Shown here: one piece after another, positions 27,001-33,891 of the stretch
Numbering within the stretch: the stretch's first letter is position 1
Layout of the letters: each line of letters begins with the position of its first letter
Assembly: GCF_030406325.1 (NCBI RefSeq)
Contig: NZ_JAUEQY010000014.1
Location: 62,001-126,000, forward strand
Source of the DNA: Actinomadura sp. DC4
GTDB lineage: Bacteria > Actinomycetota > Actinomycetes > Streptosporangiales > Streptosporangiaceae
Length of the DNA stretch: 64,000 nt
Direction: 5' to 3'
Notes under the pieces: generated by a model
Told to the model about the DNA's origin: nothing
What the model saw: the letters and a program-made list of their open reading frames with translations, nothing else
Database searches by the model: none
Position numbers and translations under genes: made by a program

Positions 27001-27317
27001 CGGCCCTGACGAACCGCTCGGCCGGCGGGCCGCTGCTGCGGATCGACCTGCGAGCCGCCGACCCGGGCACGCGGCACACCCGGATCACCGAGTACATCGT
27101 CGCGCAGAGCAGCCGTATCCTGCGCCGGGACGAGGCGGAACTGGACCCGGACAGCCCGCTGACCGAGTCGGGCCTCGACTCGATGTCCGCGCTCGAACTC
27201 CGCTCCGGCATCGAACGCGGCCTCGGCATCCGGATCCCGGCCCAGGCGATCTGGGACCACGGCACCCCGGCCGCCCTGGCCGCCCACCTGGCCGCCCACA
27301 TCGGCGACCGAACCTGA
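21099..27317 (+). CDS. Type I polyketide synthase, KS-AT-DH-ER-KR-ACP, with degenerate KS, AT and DH sites
   Basis: 2072 residues, one module in the order of mycocerosic acid synthase-like enzymes. KS (~18-440): the usual TACSSSL is SSGSSSL, so catalytic Cys becomes Gly192; the HGTGT histidine is Asp328; His365 in KTNLGH remains. AT (~545-840): GHSAGE with Ser636 is present, but the YASH-type His segment reads VPGDPC (Pro737 in place of His by my alignment). DH (~905-1180): His939 (HRVEGRPAMP) remains but the HPALLD Asp is His1100. ER (~1409-1720) keeps HSATGGVGMA; KR (~1740-1960) keeps TGGLGGLG, Lys and Tyr1885; ACP keeps Ser2028 in GLDSM. The frame is intact with normal high-GC codon use, so this is not simple decay. 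It is convergent with the hydrolase-cupin gene. Confidence 0.93.
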   Translation: MREPRREDASRPNFGSATEIPVAIIGIGCRFPGGIDSADALWRALAEERDLVTEVPSQRWDADAIYDPEPGVPGKLASRWGAFIDDVAGFEPSFFGLTEHEAERMDPQSRLLLETACEALEHAGLPPHGLSGSAIGVFAGHTQDDYLTLSNRDEPGRWDAHSVIGTDRSSATGRISFLLGLRGPAVTLDSSGSSSLVAVHLGCQALRTGEVDLALAGGVTLDLTPMSAFTSTTMGTLSPTGRCAAFGVDADGIVGGEGCGMVALKRLPDAIADGDRVLAVLRATGVNHQGRASETMTGPSSEGQRLLQEEVLVRAGVDPADVGLVEADGAGSPSGDPAEYAALRATYGAGEEGCALGSVKTNLGHCEAAAGVAGLIKAVMAVRHGQVPANLHFTRWNPRIEHEGARLFVPTGLISWPVAAGPRLAAVSSHGSSGTNAHVILEQAPAREPVPVAEPEPRLYPLSAGSEEALAATAGRVADWLDNAGAPLRDVGHTLAHRRETRLHRAVVSATSRTELVAGLRRLAAGGADADADGGVWTGTSTRRARGPVFVFSGQGAVWPGLGRTLLAAEPAFAAAVDELEPVIAAEAGFSVREALDAGEVPTGARETQVLFATQVALAAAWRARGVEPVAVIGHSAGEVAAAVVAGALSPADGARVACRLSNILATVPDDSATARVSLAYGQVRAQLTGGGVEDVTVAAIPSPFSTVVAGDAGHVRSLVAAWGAKDVAAEIVPGDPCLAGARAEAVVPELKAVLAGLEPREPDLSVYGTVLDDPYTTPPFDAGYWADVVRGPVRFAAACVAALADGHRTFVEVSPDPLLSPAVRENARRMGRDATVLPTLTRGREDPSGLMGQVATAYCAGVPVTWREHAEGTLADVPLPLWARRRLWLPEYLRRKPGTEGHQGRPLLGTHISLPDAPGEHLWQADAGTAAWPWLRDHRVEGRPAMPGAGYAEMALGVAADLFGERAPCEVRDLAVHTTVFLDEHTLLTTRAARLAPETASVEFLAEIDGRAQCVASATVRLLSAEPSPGWVDRPAAITGRGGDPVPESENPRHGPSFAALGAIHVPDPEGDTVIARIGLPTGLRAAACGFRAHPVLLHACLRAVAAHPRLRGQEVAFVPLRVGKLRRLGDTRHATWCEAQVRTTGEHGARADVRLVAEDGTVVLELLDVRLGAAVRDASAARARDRLLAIEWDELPAPGLPTTETGAWLVLAEEDDQLADALAGALGSALLATPLSYRDMGAETVRRHLSDRHGRIVMLCPAPVEAVGVETVERARDRVRRLTDLVRTLADEGTDPRLYVVTREARMPRGTGAPNLEQAPLRAVCRVAGAEHPGLRVTHVDVDADGGDPADLVAELLADSAEDEIAWRGGTRYAARLRRAPLGTDERRTAEARCGQDGFAPAVRTLGDLGSFELVTAPRRPPGPGEIEIRVRAAGLSFRDVRAAADRSPGEPGPFGLDCAGEVAAVGENVTGLAPGDRVAAFVPGAMASFVTLPACGAFRVPPALSYEDATTIPAAYLLAGHAVRHLARLQEGERVLIHSATGGVGMAVIALAQAAGARVHATAGNDERRDLLRAMGVERVYDSRTLDFAEQVRADTGGEGVDVVINSLEGIALQAGLDLLRPGGRFIDVGGSSRDRLRVSPPLHNVTFAGVDLATAGDRLPTLTGTLMREIGEDVAAGRIQPLPHTAYPIDAVGDAFQAMAARSHTGKLVIVFPVEGTVKVVVPPAQVPVARHDGAYVITGGLGGLGLLLARHLAESGAGRIVLGDRDRPAGEAGRVIEALRRAGTDIGLVRGDLSDPATAPKLIAAATATGLPLRGVAHAADAAEEAAISRIDDDLLDRVWAPKAFGAWHLFRAGVGQPLDWWLSFSSSAALIGDQGQAAYAAADGWLDAFTAFGRAGGVPVQSINWGVRAGQRRHGPAPVSPADRVAAIDLVLRHDRPQTGYLPFDDARMFIGERVRTTPFFAALTNRSAGGPLLRIDLRAADPGTRHTRITEYIVAQSSRILRRDEAELDPDSPLTESGLDSMSALELRSGIERGLGIRIPAQAIWDHGTPAALAAHLAAHIGDRT

Positions 27318-27321
27318 CGGG

Positions 27322-28545
27322 CTACGGCGTGTACTCGGTGGCGGGGGTGGTCGCGTAGCGGGACATGACCTCGGTGACCGCCTCGTCGGTCATGGGGCGG
27401 CCGGAGGCGATCATGTCGCCCAGGTCGCGGAAGTACTGCACGTACAGGTCGGGCGTGAACGTGTTGAGCAGCACGGCCGGCTCGTCGCCCGGGTTGGCGA
27501 AGGTGTGCGGCGCCCCCGGCGGCACCATCACCAGCGTGCCGGCGCCCGCGTCGTGGCTCTCCTTCCCCACCGTGAAGCGGGCGGTGCCCGACACCACGTA
27601 GAACCCCTCGTCGTGCTGGGCGTGCCGGTGCTGCGGCGGCCCCTCGGTGTGCGGGGCGATCGTGATCTCGCCGAGGCCCAGGCGGTGACGGGTCGTGGTG
27701 CCGTCCTCCAGGATGCGCATCCTGATCGGTCCGGTGAACGTCACCTCGCCCTCGTCCGGCCCGACGACCGACACGCGGCAGATGTCCGCGGCGAACGCGA
27801 GGATCGCCGCCAGCAACCGCCCCGGAGTCTCGATCTGCGGGACGTGACCGGTGCCGGGAAGCAGTTCGAACCGCGCGCCCGGAATGGCCGCGGCGAACGC
27901 GCGGCCGTAGTCCGGGTCCACGATCCGGTCGCTCTCGCCCCACACGACCAGTGTCGGCAGGCCGGCATCCGCGAGCCGGCCGCGCAGGCTCGTGTCGGTC
28001 ATCGTCGCGCCGTAGACGGCCAGCGTGGCGCGGTTGCCGGCCATGACCTGCCGCTGCGCGCCGGTCATCGCGGACGGGTCGATCCGGAACCGGTCCGGGT
28101 CGTGGTAGCTGAGCCGGGCCACGTCGTCCAGCGTGAGCGAGAAGAAGTCGGCCACGGGGTGGTCCGCGACGTCGATGCCGACCGCGTCGACCAGGACCAT
28201 GCCGCTCACGCGCGGCGACCGGAGCAGCGCGATCTCGGCGGCGATCCAGCCGCCGATCGAGTTGCCGACCACGGTGACGTCGGTGAGGTCGAGCGTGTCG
28301 AGCAGCGCGACGTAGAGGGCGGCGAGGTCGCGCGGGCTCGTCAGGGCCTCGGGGCGCGGGGTGGCGTCGAAGCCGGGGTGGACCGGGGCGATCACCCGGG
28401 CGGACTCGGCGAGCAGGCCGGCGAAGCCGTTGACCGACTGCGGGCCGGCGCCGCCGTGCAGCAGCAGGACGGCCCGTCCCCGGCCCTGGTCGGTGATGGT
28501 GAGCTCGACGGCGCCGATGCCGTCGACGGTGAGGTGCGTCGTCAT
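27322..28545 (-). CDS. Alpha/beta hydrolase-cupin fusion protein
   Basis: 407 residues from ATG 28545 (an ATG at 28560 is possible). Residues ~1-265 are an alpha/beta hydrolase: oxyanion HGGAGP, nucleophile VVGNSIGGW, acid Asp in GESDRIVDPDY and His in PGTGHVPQIE. Residues ~285-400 are a cupin with metal-type ligands HRHAQHDEGFYVVSG and PPGAPHTFAN. Each half looks complete. It could hydrolyse and further modify one substrate, for example a ring- or ester-containing metabolite. It is divergent from a MarR regulator across an obvious palindrome and convergent with the polyketide synthase. Confidence 0.85.
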   Translation of the reverse strand: MTTHLTVDGIGAVELTITDQGRGRAVLLLHGGAGPQSVNGFAGLLAESARVIAPVHPGFDATPRPEALTSPRDLAALYVALLDTLDLTDVTVVGNSIGGWIAAEIALLRSPRVSGMVLVDAVGIDVADHPVADFFSLTLDDVARLSYHDPDRFRIDPSAMTGAQRQVMAGNRATLAVYGATMTDTSLRGRLADAGLPTLVVWGESDRIVDPDYGRAFAAAIPGARFELLPGTGHVPQIETPGRLLAAILAFAADICRVSVVGPDEGEVTFTGPIRMRILEDGTTTRHRLGLGEITIAPHTEGPPQHRHAQHDEGFYVVSGTARFTVGKESHDAGAGTLVMVPPGAPHTFANPGDEPAVLLNTFTPDLYVQYFRDLGDMIASGRPMTDEAVTEVMSRYATTPATEYTP

Positions 28546-28597
28546 GCGTGTCACTCCCATGGAACAGAGGCTGATACAAGGAAGCTTACATAAACAA

Positions 28598-28623
28598 CCT
28601 TAGATAAGAAAGCTTAGTTAAGG
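28598..28623. promoter_or_regulatory. Palindromic candidate MarR operator
   Basis: CCTTAGATAAG (28598-28608) and CTTAGTTAAGG (28613-28623) form an inverted repeat matching at 9 of 11 positions with a 4-nt spacer. Further AAGCTTA-like half-sites flank it (28582-28588, 28610-28616). The AT-rich 108-bp region lies between the hydrolase-cupin gene and marR, where MarR proteins usually bind to control both. Confidence 0.65.
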
Positions 28624-28653
28624 ATCCTGTGTCGACCGCGTAGGATTCCGGGC

Positions 28654-29073
28654 ATGACCCGTCAGGAAGTGGCTCTGCTCGTCAAGCGGCTCCAGCACCG
28701 GCACCACCGGGAGCTCACGGCCGCCCTGGCCCCCCTCGGCGTCTCCCTGCCGCAGTGGGACACTCTGCGCCACCTGGGCCGCAACCCCGGCGCCTCGCTG
28801 CACGACCTCGCGCAGCTCACCTTCCAGACCGACCAGTCCTTCGGCTCCCTCGCCGCCCGGATGGCCGAACGCGGCCTCATCGAGCGCGTCCCCGGGCCGG
28901 GCCGCGCCGTACGCCACCGCCTCACCGAAAAGGGGGAGGAGCTGTGGAAAGCGGGCGACGTCCTGGCCGGGAAGGTCATGGACGAGTCGCTCGGAGCGCT
29001 GACCGCGGACCAGGTCGACCAGCTCGGCGCCCTGCTCGGCAGGGTCCTGGCTCAGTCGTCCGGAGAGTCGTAA
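28654..29073 (+). CDS. MarR-family transcriptional regulator
   Basis: 139 residues. The winged helix is recognisable: LPQWDTLRHLGRNPGASLHD, LAQLTFQTDQSFGSLAARMA as recognition helix, and the wing RVPGPGRAVRHRLTEKG. MarR repressors typically respond to small phenolic or lipophilic ligands and control a divergent enzyme gene, here the hydrolase-cupin fusion. Its 3' end overlaps the convergent metallopeptidase-like gene by 22 bp. Confidence 0.87.
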   Translation: MTRQEVALLVKRLQHRHHRELTAALAPLGVSLPQWDTLRHLGRNPGASLHDLAQLTFQTDQSFGSLAARMAERGLIERVPGPGRAVRHRLTEKGEELWKAGDVLAGKVMDESLGALTADQVDQLGALLGRVLAQSSGES

Positions 29074-29510
29074 GTGGGGTCGATGGACTCGGGGGCGAGG
29101 CCGAGCAGGTCGGCGACCTCCTCGACCACGACGTCGCGGACCAGGCGTGCGCGGTCGCGTTCGTCGTCCCCGCCCCGCGCCTCGACCGGCCGGCGGTAGA
29201 CCACGATCCGCGGCGGGCGGCCCTTCTCGGCCGGGATGAGGCGGCTGAGGGGTACGGCGTCGAGGTCGAGGGCGAGCGGGTCGATCGCGGGAACCTCTTC
29301 CACCGCGAACTCCACGCCGGCCAGTTGCTCGCTCCAGCGCTGTTCGAGCCGGTGGGCCTCTTCGCGCACGAGGTCGTCGAAGCGTTCGGCGCGCGTGCGG
29401 GAGATCGGCGCCTCCGCCGGTGCGAGCGGCCCGCGCATTCCGCGGCCACGGCGGTCACGACGGCGCGTGCCGGAGCCTCCTGTCACGCGTGATCGCACAT
29501 CTTCGAGCAT
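29052..29510 (-). CDS. Metallopeptidase-family (zincin_1-like, Rv3259-type) protein lacking HExxH
   Basis: 152 residues from ATG 29510 (MLEDVRSRVTGGSG); a later ATG at 29438 is also possible. The core (RTRAERFDDLVREEAHRLE, VEEVPAIDPLALDLDAVPL, PPRIVVYRRPVE) matches the COG3824-type family conserved between whiB and DUF3499 in actinobacteria. The normal HExxH helix reads VRDVVVEEVADLLGL, so neither zinc histidine is present. It is probably non-catalytic or a structural member. Confidence 0.75.
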   Translation of the reverse strand: MLEDVRSRVTGGSGTRRRDRRGRGMRGPLAPAEAPISRTRAERFDDLVREEAHRLEQRWSEQLAGVEFAVEEVPAIDPLALDLDAVPLSRLIPAEKGRPPRIVVYRRPVEARGGDDERDRARLVRDVVVEEVADLLGLAPESIDPTYDSPDD

Positions 29511-29813
29511 AGTCCGCCCGAATCGTCCTGGGGGGCGGAGACGGCCGGACCGCCCGTACGAGCTGTCCTTGATCACGTTTGTCTCCTCCGGGGTCGGCTC
29601 ATCCCGGGATACCCGGCACGGCCGCCCGCGACGATTTCTCGGCGGTGCCCGTCCTGTCACCGAGGAGACGGGGCCGGTGGCCCGGCCGACGCCCGCTCCG
29701 CTCGTACGGGGCCTGCCGCGATAAAGATCCGTTATGCGAATTGGTGCCTGAAATACGGCGACACGAAGTGAGGATAGTGGCGCGGGTGTGGGGGGAGGGG
29801 ATACGTTCCCGTC
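29511..29813. other. Divergent intergenic region, no gene seen
   Basis: About 300 bp between the metallopeptidase-like gene (minus) and the DUF3499 gene (plus). It probably holds promoters for both. The right part (about 29720-29790) is relatively AT-rich. I see no convincing open frame or strong hairpin. Confidence 0.5.
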
Positions 29814-30176
29814 GTGAGCCCCGTCCGCATCTGCTCCCGCACCGCGTGCAAGCAGTCTGCTGTCTATACGCTCACGTACGTCTACGCCGACTCGACCGCT
29901 GTTCTCGGCCCGCTGGCTGCGTACGTCGAGCCGCACTGTTATGACCTGTGCGCCGAGCACGCGGAGCGCCTGACCGCGCCCATGGGCTGGGAGCTCGTAC
30001 GACTCCCCGCCGAGGAGTCCGAGCCGAGCAGTGACGACCTCGAGGCGCTCGCCAACGCCGTACGCGAGGCCGCCAAGCCGGCCGCCCCGCGACAGGAGCC
30101 GGTCGGCCAGGGCACCGAGGTCGGCAGACGCGGCCACCTACGGGTTCTCCGCTCGGACACGCCCCGCAAGCCCTGA
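29814..30176 (+). CDS. DUF3499 family zinc-ribbon-like protein
   Basis: 120 residues from GTG 29814. Conserved Cys/His positions (RICSRTACKQSAVYTLTYVY, then EPHCYDLCAEHAERLTAPMGW) look like a zinc-binding module; the C-terminus is variable and basic. This family (Rv3258c in M. tuberculosis) consistently precedes the phosphomannomutase gene. Function is unknown. Confidence 0.85.
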   Translation: MSPVRICSRTACKQSAVYTLTYVYADSTAVLGPLAAYVEPHCYDLCAEHAERLTAPMGWELVRLPAEESEPSSDDLEALANAVREAAKPAAPRQEPVGQGTEVGRRGHLRVLRSDTPRKP

Positions 30177-30228
30177 TCCGCTTCCCGGTAGGCTCTCGAT
30201 ACACCGTGCCGGAAGCAAGGGGCCAGGA

Positions 30229-31584
30229 GTGAGTGACCTCACCAAGATCTTCAAGGCGTACGACATCCGGGGCGTCGTCCCCGACGAGCTGGACGAGGGG
30301 ATCGCCGAGGCCGTCGGCGCCGCCTTCGTACGCGTGACGGGCGCCCGGGCGATCGTGACCGCGCACGACATGCGCGCCTCGTCCGGCCCGCTGTCCGCGG
30401 CGTTCGCCCGCGGAGCCACGTCGCAGGGCGCCGACGTGATCGAGGCGGGGCTCGGCTCCACCGACATGCTCTATTACGCCAGCGGCAGCCTCGACCTTCC
30501 CGGCGCGATGTTCACCGCCAGCCACAACCCCGCGCAGTACAACGGCATCAAGCTGTGCCGTACGGGTGCCAAGCCGGTCGGCCGCGACACCGGCCTGACC
30601 GAGATCCGCGAGATGCTCGAGGCCGGTGTGCCCGCCTTCGACGGCCCGGCCGGCACGGTCACGCAGAAGGACCTGCTGTCCGGCTACGCCGAGCACCTGA
30701 AGACCCTGGTCGACCTGTCCGCGATCCGCCCGCTGAAGGTCGTCGTCGACGCGGGCAACGGAATGGGCGGCCACACGGTCCCGGTGGTGTTCGAGGGCCT
30801 GCCGATCGACCTCATCTCGCTCTACTTCGAGCTCGACGGCACCTTCCCCAACCACGAGGCCAACCCGATCGAGGCGGCCAACATCGTCGACCTGCAGGCG
30901 GCGGTGCTCGAGCACGGCGCCGACGTCGGGCTCGCCTTCGACGGCGACGCCGACCGCTGCTTCGTCGTGGACGAGCGCGGCGAGCCGGTGGCGCCCTCGA
31001 CCGTGACCGCGCTGGTCGCCGTGCGCGAGCTCGCCAAGCACGGCGCGGGCCGGATCGTGCACAACCTGATCACCTCGCGGGGCGTGCCGGAGATCGTCCG
31101 CGAGCACGGCGGCGAGCCGATCCGCACGCGCGTCGGGCACTCCTTCATCAAGCAGACGATGGCCGAGACCGGCGCCATGTTCGGCGGCGAGCACTCCGGC
31201 CACTACTACTTCCGCGACTTCTGGTTCGCCGACTCCGGCATGCTCGCCGCGATGCACGTTCTGGCCGCCCTCGGCGGGCAGGACCGGCCGCTGTCGGAGC
31301 TGCTGGCCGAGTTCACGCGTTACAACGCGTCCGGCGAGATCAACAGCAAGGTGTCCGACCAAGAGGGCACGATGGCCGCCGTGCGTGCGGAGTTCGAGGG
31401 CCGTCCGGGCGTGACGATCGACGAGCTCGACGGGCTCACGGTCGGCCACGACGACTGGTGGTTCAACCTGCGGCCGTCCAACACCGAGCCGCTGCTCCGG
31501 CTCAACGCCGAGGGCGACGGCGAGGACGCGATGGCCGCCGTGCGCGACGAGGTGCTCGAAATCGTGCGAAAGGGAAACGAATGA
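30229..31584 (+). CDS. manB: Phosphomannomutase/phosphoglucomutase
   Basis: 451 residues from GTG 30229 ([20 protein letters not shown]). The phosphoserine loop is [14 protein letters not shown], the metal loop is [10 protein letters not shown], the sugar-binding loop is [13 protein letters not shown], and the phosphate-binding loop is [12 protein letters not shown]. The enzyme interconverts mannose-6-P and mannose-1-P for GDP-mannose. It stands between DUF3499 and Trm112 as in mycobacterial pmmA (Rv3257c). Its stop overlaps the Trm112 gene start (ATGA). Confidence 0.95.
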   Translation: MSDLTKIFKAYDIRGVVPDELDEGIAEAVGAAFVRVTGARAIVTAHDMRASSGPLSAAFARGATSQGADVIEAGLGSTDMLYYASGSLDLPGAMFTASHNPAQYNGIKLCRTGAKPVGRDTGLTEIREMLEAGVPAFDGPAGTVTQKDLLSGYAEHLKTLVDLSAIRPLKVVVDAGNGMGGHTVPVVFEGLPIDLISLYFELDGTFPNHEANPIEAANIVDLQAAVLEHGADVGLAFDGDADRCFVVDERGEPVAPSTVTALVAVRELAKHGAGRIVHNLITSRGVPEIVREHGGEPIRTRVGHSFIKQTMAETGAMFGGEHSGHYYFRDFWFADSGMLAAMHVLAALGGQDRPLSELLAEFTRYNASGEINSKVSDQEGTMAAVRAEFEGRPGVTIDELDGLTVGHDDWWFNLRPSNTEPLLRLNAEGDGEDAMAAVRDEVLEIVRKGNE

Positions 31585-31754
31585 AGATCGACTCCTGGCT
31601 TCTGGAGATCCTCGCCTGCCCCAACTGCCGGGGCGAGCTGAAGACCGACGACGCCGCGGACGAGCTCGTCTGCACCGGCACCTGCAAGTACGCCTACCCG
31701 GTCCGTGACGACATCCCGGTCCTGCTCGTGGACGAGGCCAGGACGCCTGCATGA
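31581..31754 (+). CDS. Trm112 family protein
   Basis: 57 residues, overlapping the phosphomannomutase stop by 4 bp. Two cysteine pairs (CPNC and CTGTC) form the zinc site typical of Trm112/YcaR proteins, followed by [15 protein letters not shown]. In eukaryotes and archaea Trm112 activates methyltransferases; bacterial members are less clear. The coupling places it in the mannose operon. Confidence 0.9.
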   Translation: MKIDSWLLEILACPNCRGELKTDDAADELVCTGTCKYAYPVRDDIPVLLVDEARTPA

Positions 31755-31785
31755 CGCGCGTCCGCACCGGAGGGCCGGCGCGAGG

Positions 31786-32925
31786 ATGAGCTTCTCCGAG
31801 CCCGACTACGGCCGCCTCGACGATCCTGAGGCGCTGGCCGAGGCGGACCCGGGCGAGATGCTGCGTCACGTCGCCTCGGCGGCCGCACAGGTCCGTGAGG
31901 CCCAGCTCCTGGCCACCGAGGCCGGCGTCGAGCGCATCGCCGTGGGCGGGCGCCCGCGGGCCGTCGTGGTGGCCGGGATGGGCGGTTCGGGCATCGCGGG
32001 CGGAGTGCTCGCCGCGGTCTGCGGCCTGGGCTGCCCGGTGCCGATCACGACCGTGCACGGCTACCGCCTGCCGGGCTGGGTCGGCGCGGCCGACCTGGTG
32101 ATCGCGATCTCCCGGTCCGGGGCGACCGAGGAGACGCTCGGCGTCGCGGCCGACGCCGCGCGCCGTGGCTGCCGGCTGCTGTGCGTCGGCGCGAACGGCT
32201 CGCCGCTCGCCGAGATCGCCGTACAGTCCGGCGCGGTGTTCGTCCCGGTGGCGCCCGCCGCGCAGACCCGCGCGGCCCTCTGGGGGCTGGCCGTCCCGCC
32301 GCTGCTGGCCGCGGGCGCGCTCGGCCTGGCCCAGGTGCCGCCTCCGGTGCTGGAGCGCACCGCCGAGCGCCTGGAGGAGATGAGCCACCTGTGCCGCCCG
32401 GCCAGCGAGTCGTTCGTCAACCCGGGAAAACAGACCGCGGTGGACCTCGCCGGCTCGATCCCGCTGATCTGGGGCACCTCGCCGCTGACGGGCGTGGTGG
32501 CCGACCGGTTCGCCGCCCAGCTCGCGATAAACGCGAAATATCCCGCTATAGCGGGCGAGCTGCCTGAGGCCGGCCACGACCAGGTGCTGACCCTCGACGG
32601 GCCCTTCGCCGTCTCCGGCGCCGGCGAGGACGACTTCTTCCGCGACCGCGTGGACGAGCCGGAGGCCACCCGACTGCGCCTGGTCGTCATCCGCGACACC
32701 GAGGAGCACCCGCAGGTGACCCGCCGGCGCGAGGCCTCCATCGAGATCGCGGACGAGCGCGGCGTGCCGGTGACCCAGCTGAGCGCCCAGGGCGAGCACC
32801 CGCTCGAACGCCTCGCCGGGCTGATCGCCCACGTCGACTACGCGAGTGTCTATCTGGCCCTGGCCCTCGGCGCGGATCCGACGCCCGTACCCGCCATCCA
32901 GGAACTCAAAGTGAGGATCACATGA
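31786..32925 (+). CDS. SIS-domain phosphosugar isomerase (bifunctional phosphoglucose/phosphomannose isomerase type)
   Basis: 379 residues from ATG 31786 with GGAGGG 10 bp upstream. A tandem SIS fold is indicated by VVVAGMGGSGIAGGVLAAVC and VIAISRSGATEETLGV, then a second half with LIWGTSPLTGVVADRFAAQL. Homologues (Rv3256c) accompany the phosphomannomutase. The likely reaction is fructose-6-P to mannose-6-P, feeding GDP-mannose synthesis together with the neighbour and the nucleotidyltransferase at 6.8 kb. Confidence 0.85.
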   Translation: MSFSEPDYGRLDDPEALAEADPGEMLRHVASAAAQVREAQLLATEAGVERIAVGGRPRAVVVAGMGGSGIAGGVLAAVCGLGCPVPITTVHGYRLPGWVGAADLVIAISRSGATEETLGVAADAARRGCRLLCVGANGSPLAEIAVQSGAVFVPVAPAAQTRAALWGLAVPPLLAAGALGLAQVPPPVLERTAERLEEMSHLCRPASESFVNPGKQTAVDLAGSIPLIWGTSPLTGVVADRFAAQLAINAKYPAIAGELPEAGHDQVLTLDGPFAVSGAGEDDFFRDRVDEPEATRLRLVVIRDTEEHPQVTRRREASIEIADERGVPVTQLSAQGEHPLERLAGLIAHVDYASVYLALALGADPTPVPAIQELKVRIT

Positions 32926-32949
32926 AGCCCTCCGCAGACCGGAGCGACC

Positions 32950-33885
32950 GTGAGTGCTGAGGGCGGTTCCAAGGCGATCGCCGCGGCGCTCGGCGCCAAC
33001 CTCGGCATCGCCCTGGCCAAGTTCGTGGCGTTCGCCTTCACGGGGTCGGCCTCGATGATGGCCGAAGGCGTGCACTCCATCGCCGACTCCGGCAACCAGG
33101 GCCTGCTCATCCTCGGCCGCAGCCGTTCCCGGCGCGCCGAGACGAGCCGTCACCCCTTCGGGTACGGCCGCGAGCGTTTCTTCTACGCCTTCATCGTCGC
33201 CGTCGTCCTGTTCACGGTCGGCGCCCTCTTCTCGCTGTACGAGGGCTGGCACAAGATCAGCGACCCGCACGACATCGACGACCCGATCTGGGCGTTCGGC
33301 GTCCTCGGCCTCGGCATCCTGCTGGAGGGCTACTCCTTCCGTACGGCGATCAAGGAATCGAACCTGACCCGCGGAAAGCAGAGCTGGGTCACCTACATCC
33401 GCCGGGCGCGGGCACCCGAGCTGCCGGTCGTGATCCTGGAGGACTTCGCCGCGCTGATCGGGCTCGTCGTCGCCCTCGTCTGCGTCGGCCTGGCCGTGAT
33501 CACGGGTGACGGTGTCTGGGACGGCGTGGGCTCGGTCGTGATCGGCCTGCTGCTGGCGTTCGTCGCGATCGTGCTCGCGGTGGAGACCAAGAGCATGCTC
33601 ATCGGCGAGTCCGCGGTCGGCGAGATCGAGAAGAAGATCGTCGCCGAGCTGGAGTCGGTGGAGGAGATCGACCGGGTCATCCACCTGCGGACGCTGCACA
33701 TCGGACCGGAGGAGCTCCTGGTCGCGGTGAAGATCGCGGTGACCTCCGACGACACCGCCGCCGAGGTGGCCAGGGGGATCGACGCCGCCGAGAGCCGCAT
33801 CCGCGAGGCCGTGCCCGAGGCTCGCCACATCTACATCGAGCCGGACCTCGACCGCGCCCGGAGCAGGCCCGAGAACGCCGGCTGA
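32950..33885 (+). CDS. Cation diffusion facilitator family transporter
   Basis: 311 residues from GTG 32950. Six membrane segments; the first metal-site helix is MMAEGVHSIADSGNQGLL with His and Asp, and the second is VVILEDFAALIGLVVALVC with Glu-Asp in place of His-Asp. A cytoplasmic C-terminal ferredoxin-like domain follows (IVAELESVEEIDRVIHLRTL). It exports a divalent cation such as Zn or Mn against protons. It begins 24 bp after the SIS gene, so it may be cotranscribed. Confidence 0.87.
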   Translation: MSAEGGSKAIAAALGANLGIALAKFVAFAFTGSASMMAEGVHSIADSGNQGLLILGRSRSRRAETSRHPFGYGRERFFYAFIVAVVLFTVGALFSLYEGWHKISDPHDIDDPIWAFGVLGLGILLEGYSFRTAIKESNLTRGKQSWVTYIRRARAPELPVVILEDFAALIGLVVALVCVGLAVITGDGVWDGVGSVVIGLLLAFVAIVLAVETKSMLIGESAVGEIEKKIVAELESVEEIDRVIHLRTLHIGPEELLVAVKIAVTSDDTAAEVARGIDAAESRIREAVPEARHIYIEPDLDRARSRPENAG

Positions 33886-33891
33886 CCCCGC

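Noticed and set aside
29872-33828. Very long minus-strand open frame (~1300 codons) opposite DUF3499, phosphomannomutase, Trm112, SIS and CDF genes
   Set aside because: It is a GC-driven antisense shadow: its translation is His/Arg/Val/Asp-rich low-information sequence, while the plus-strand genes have clear families.
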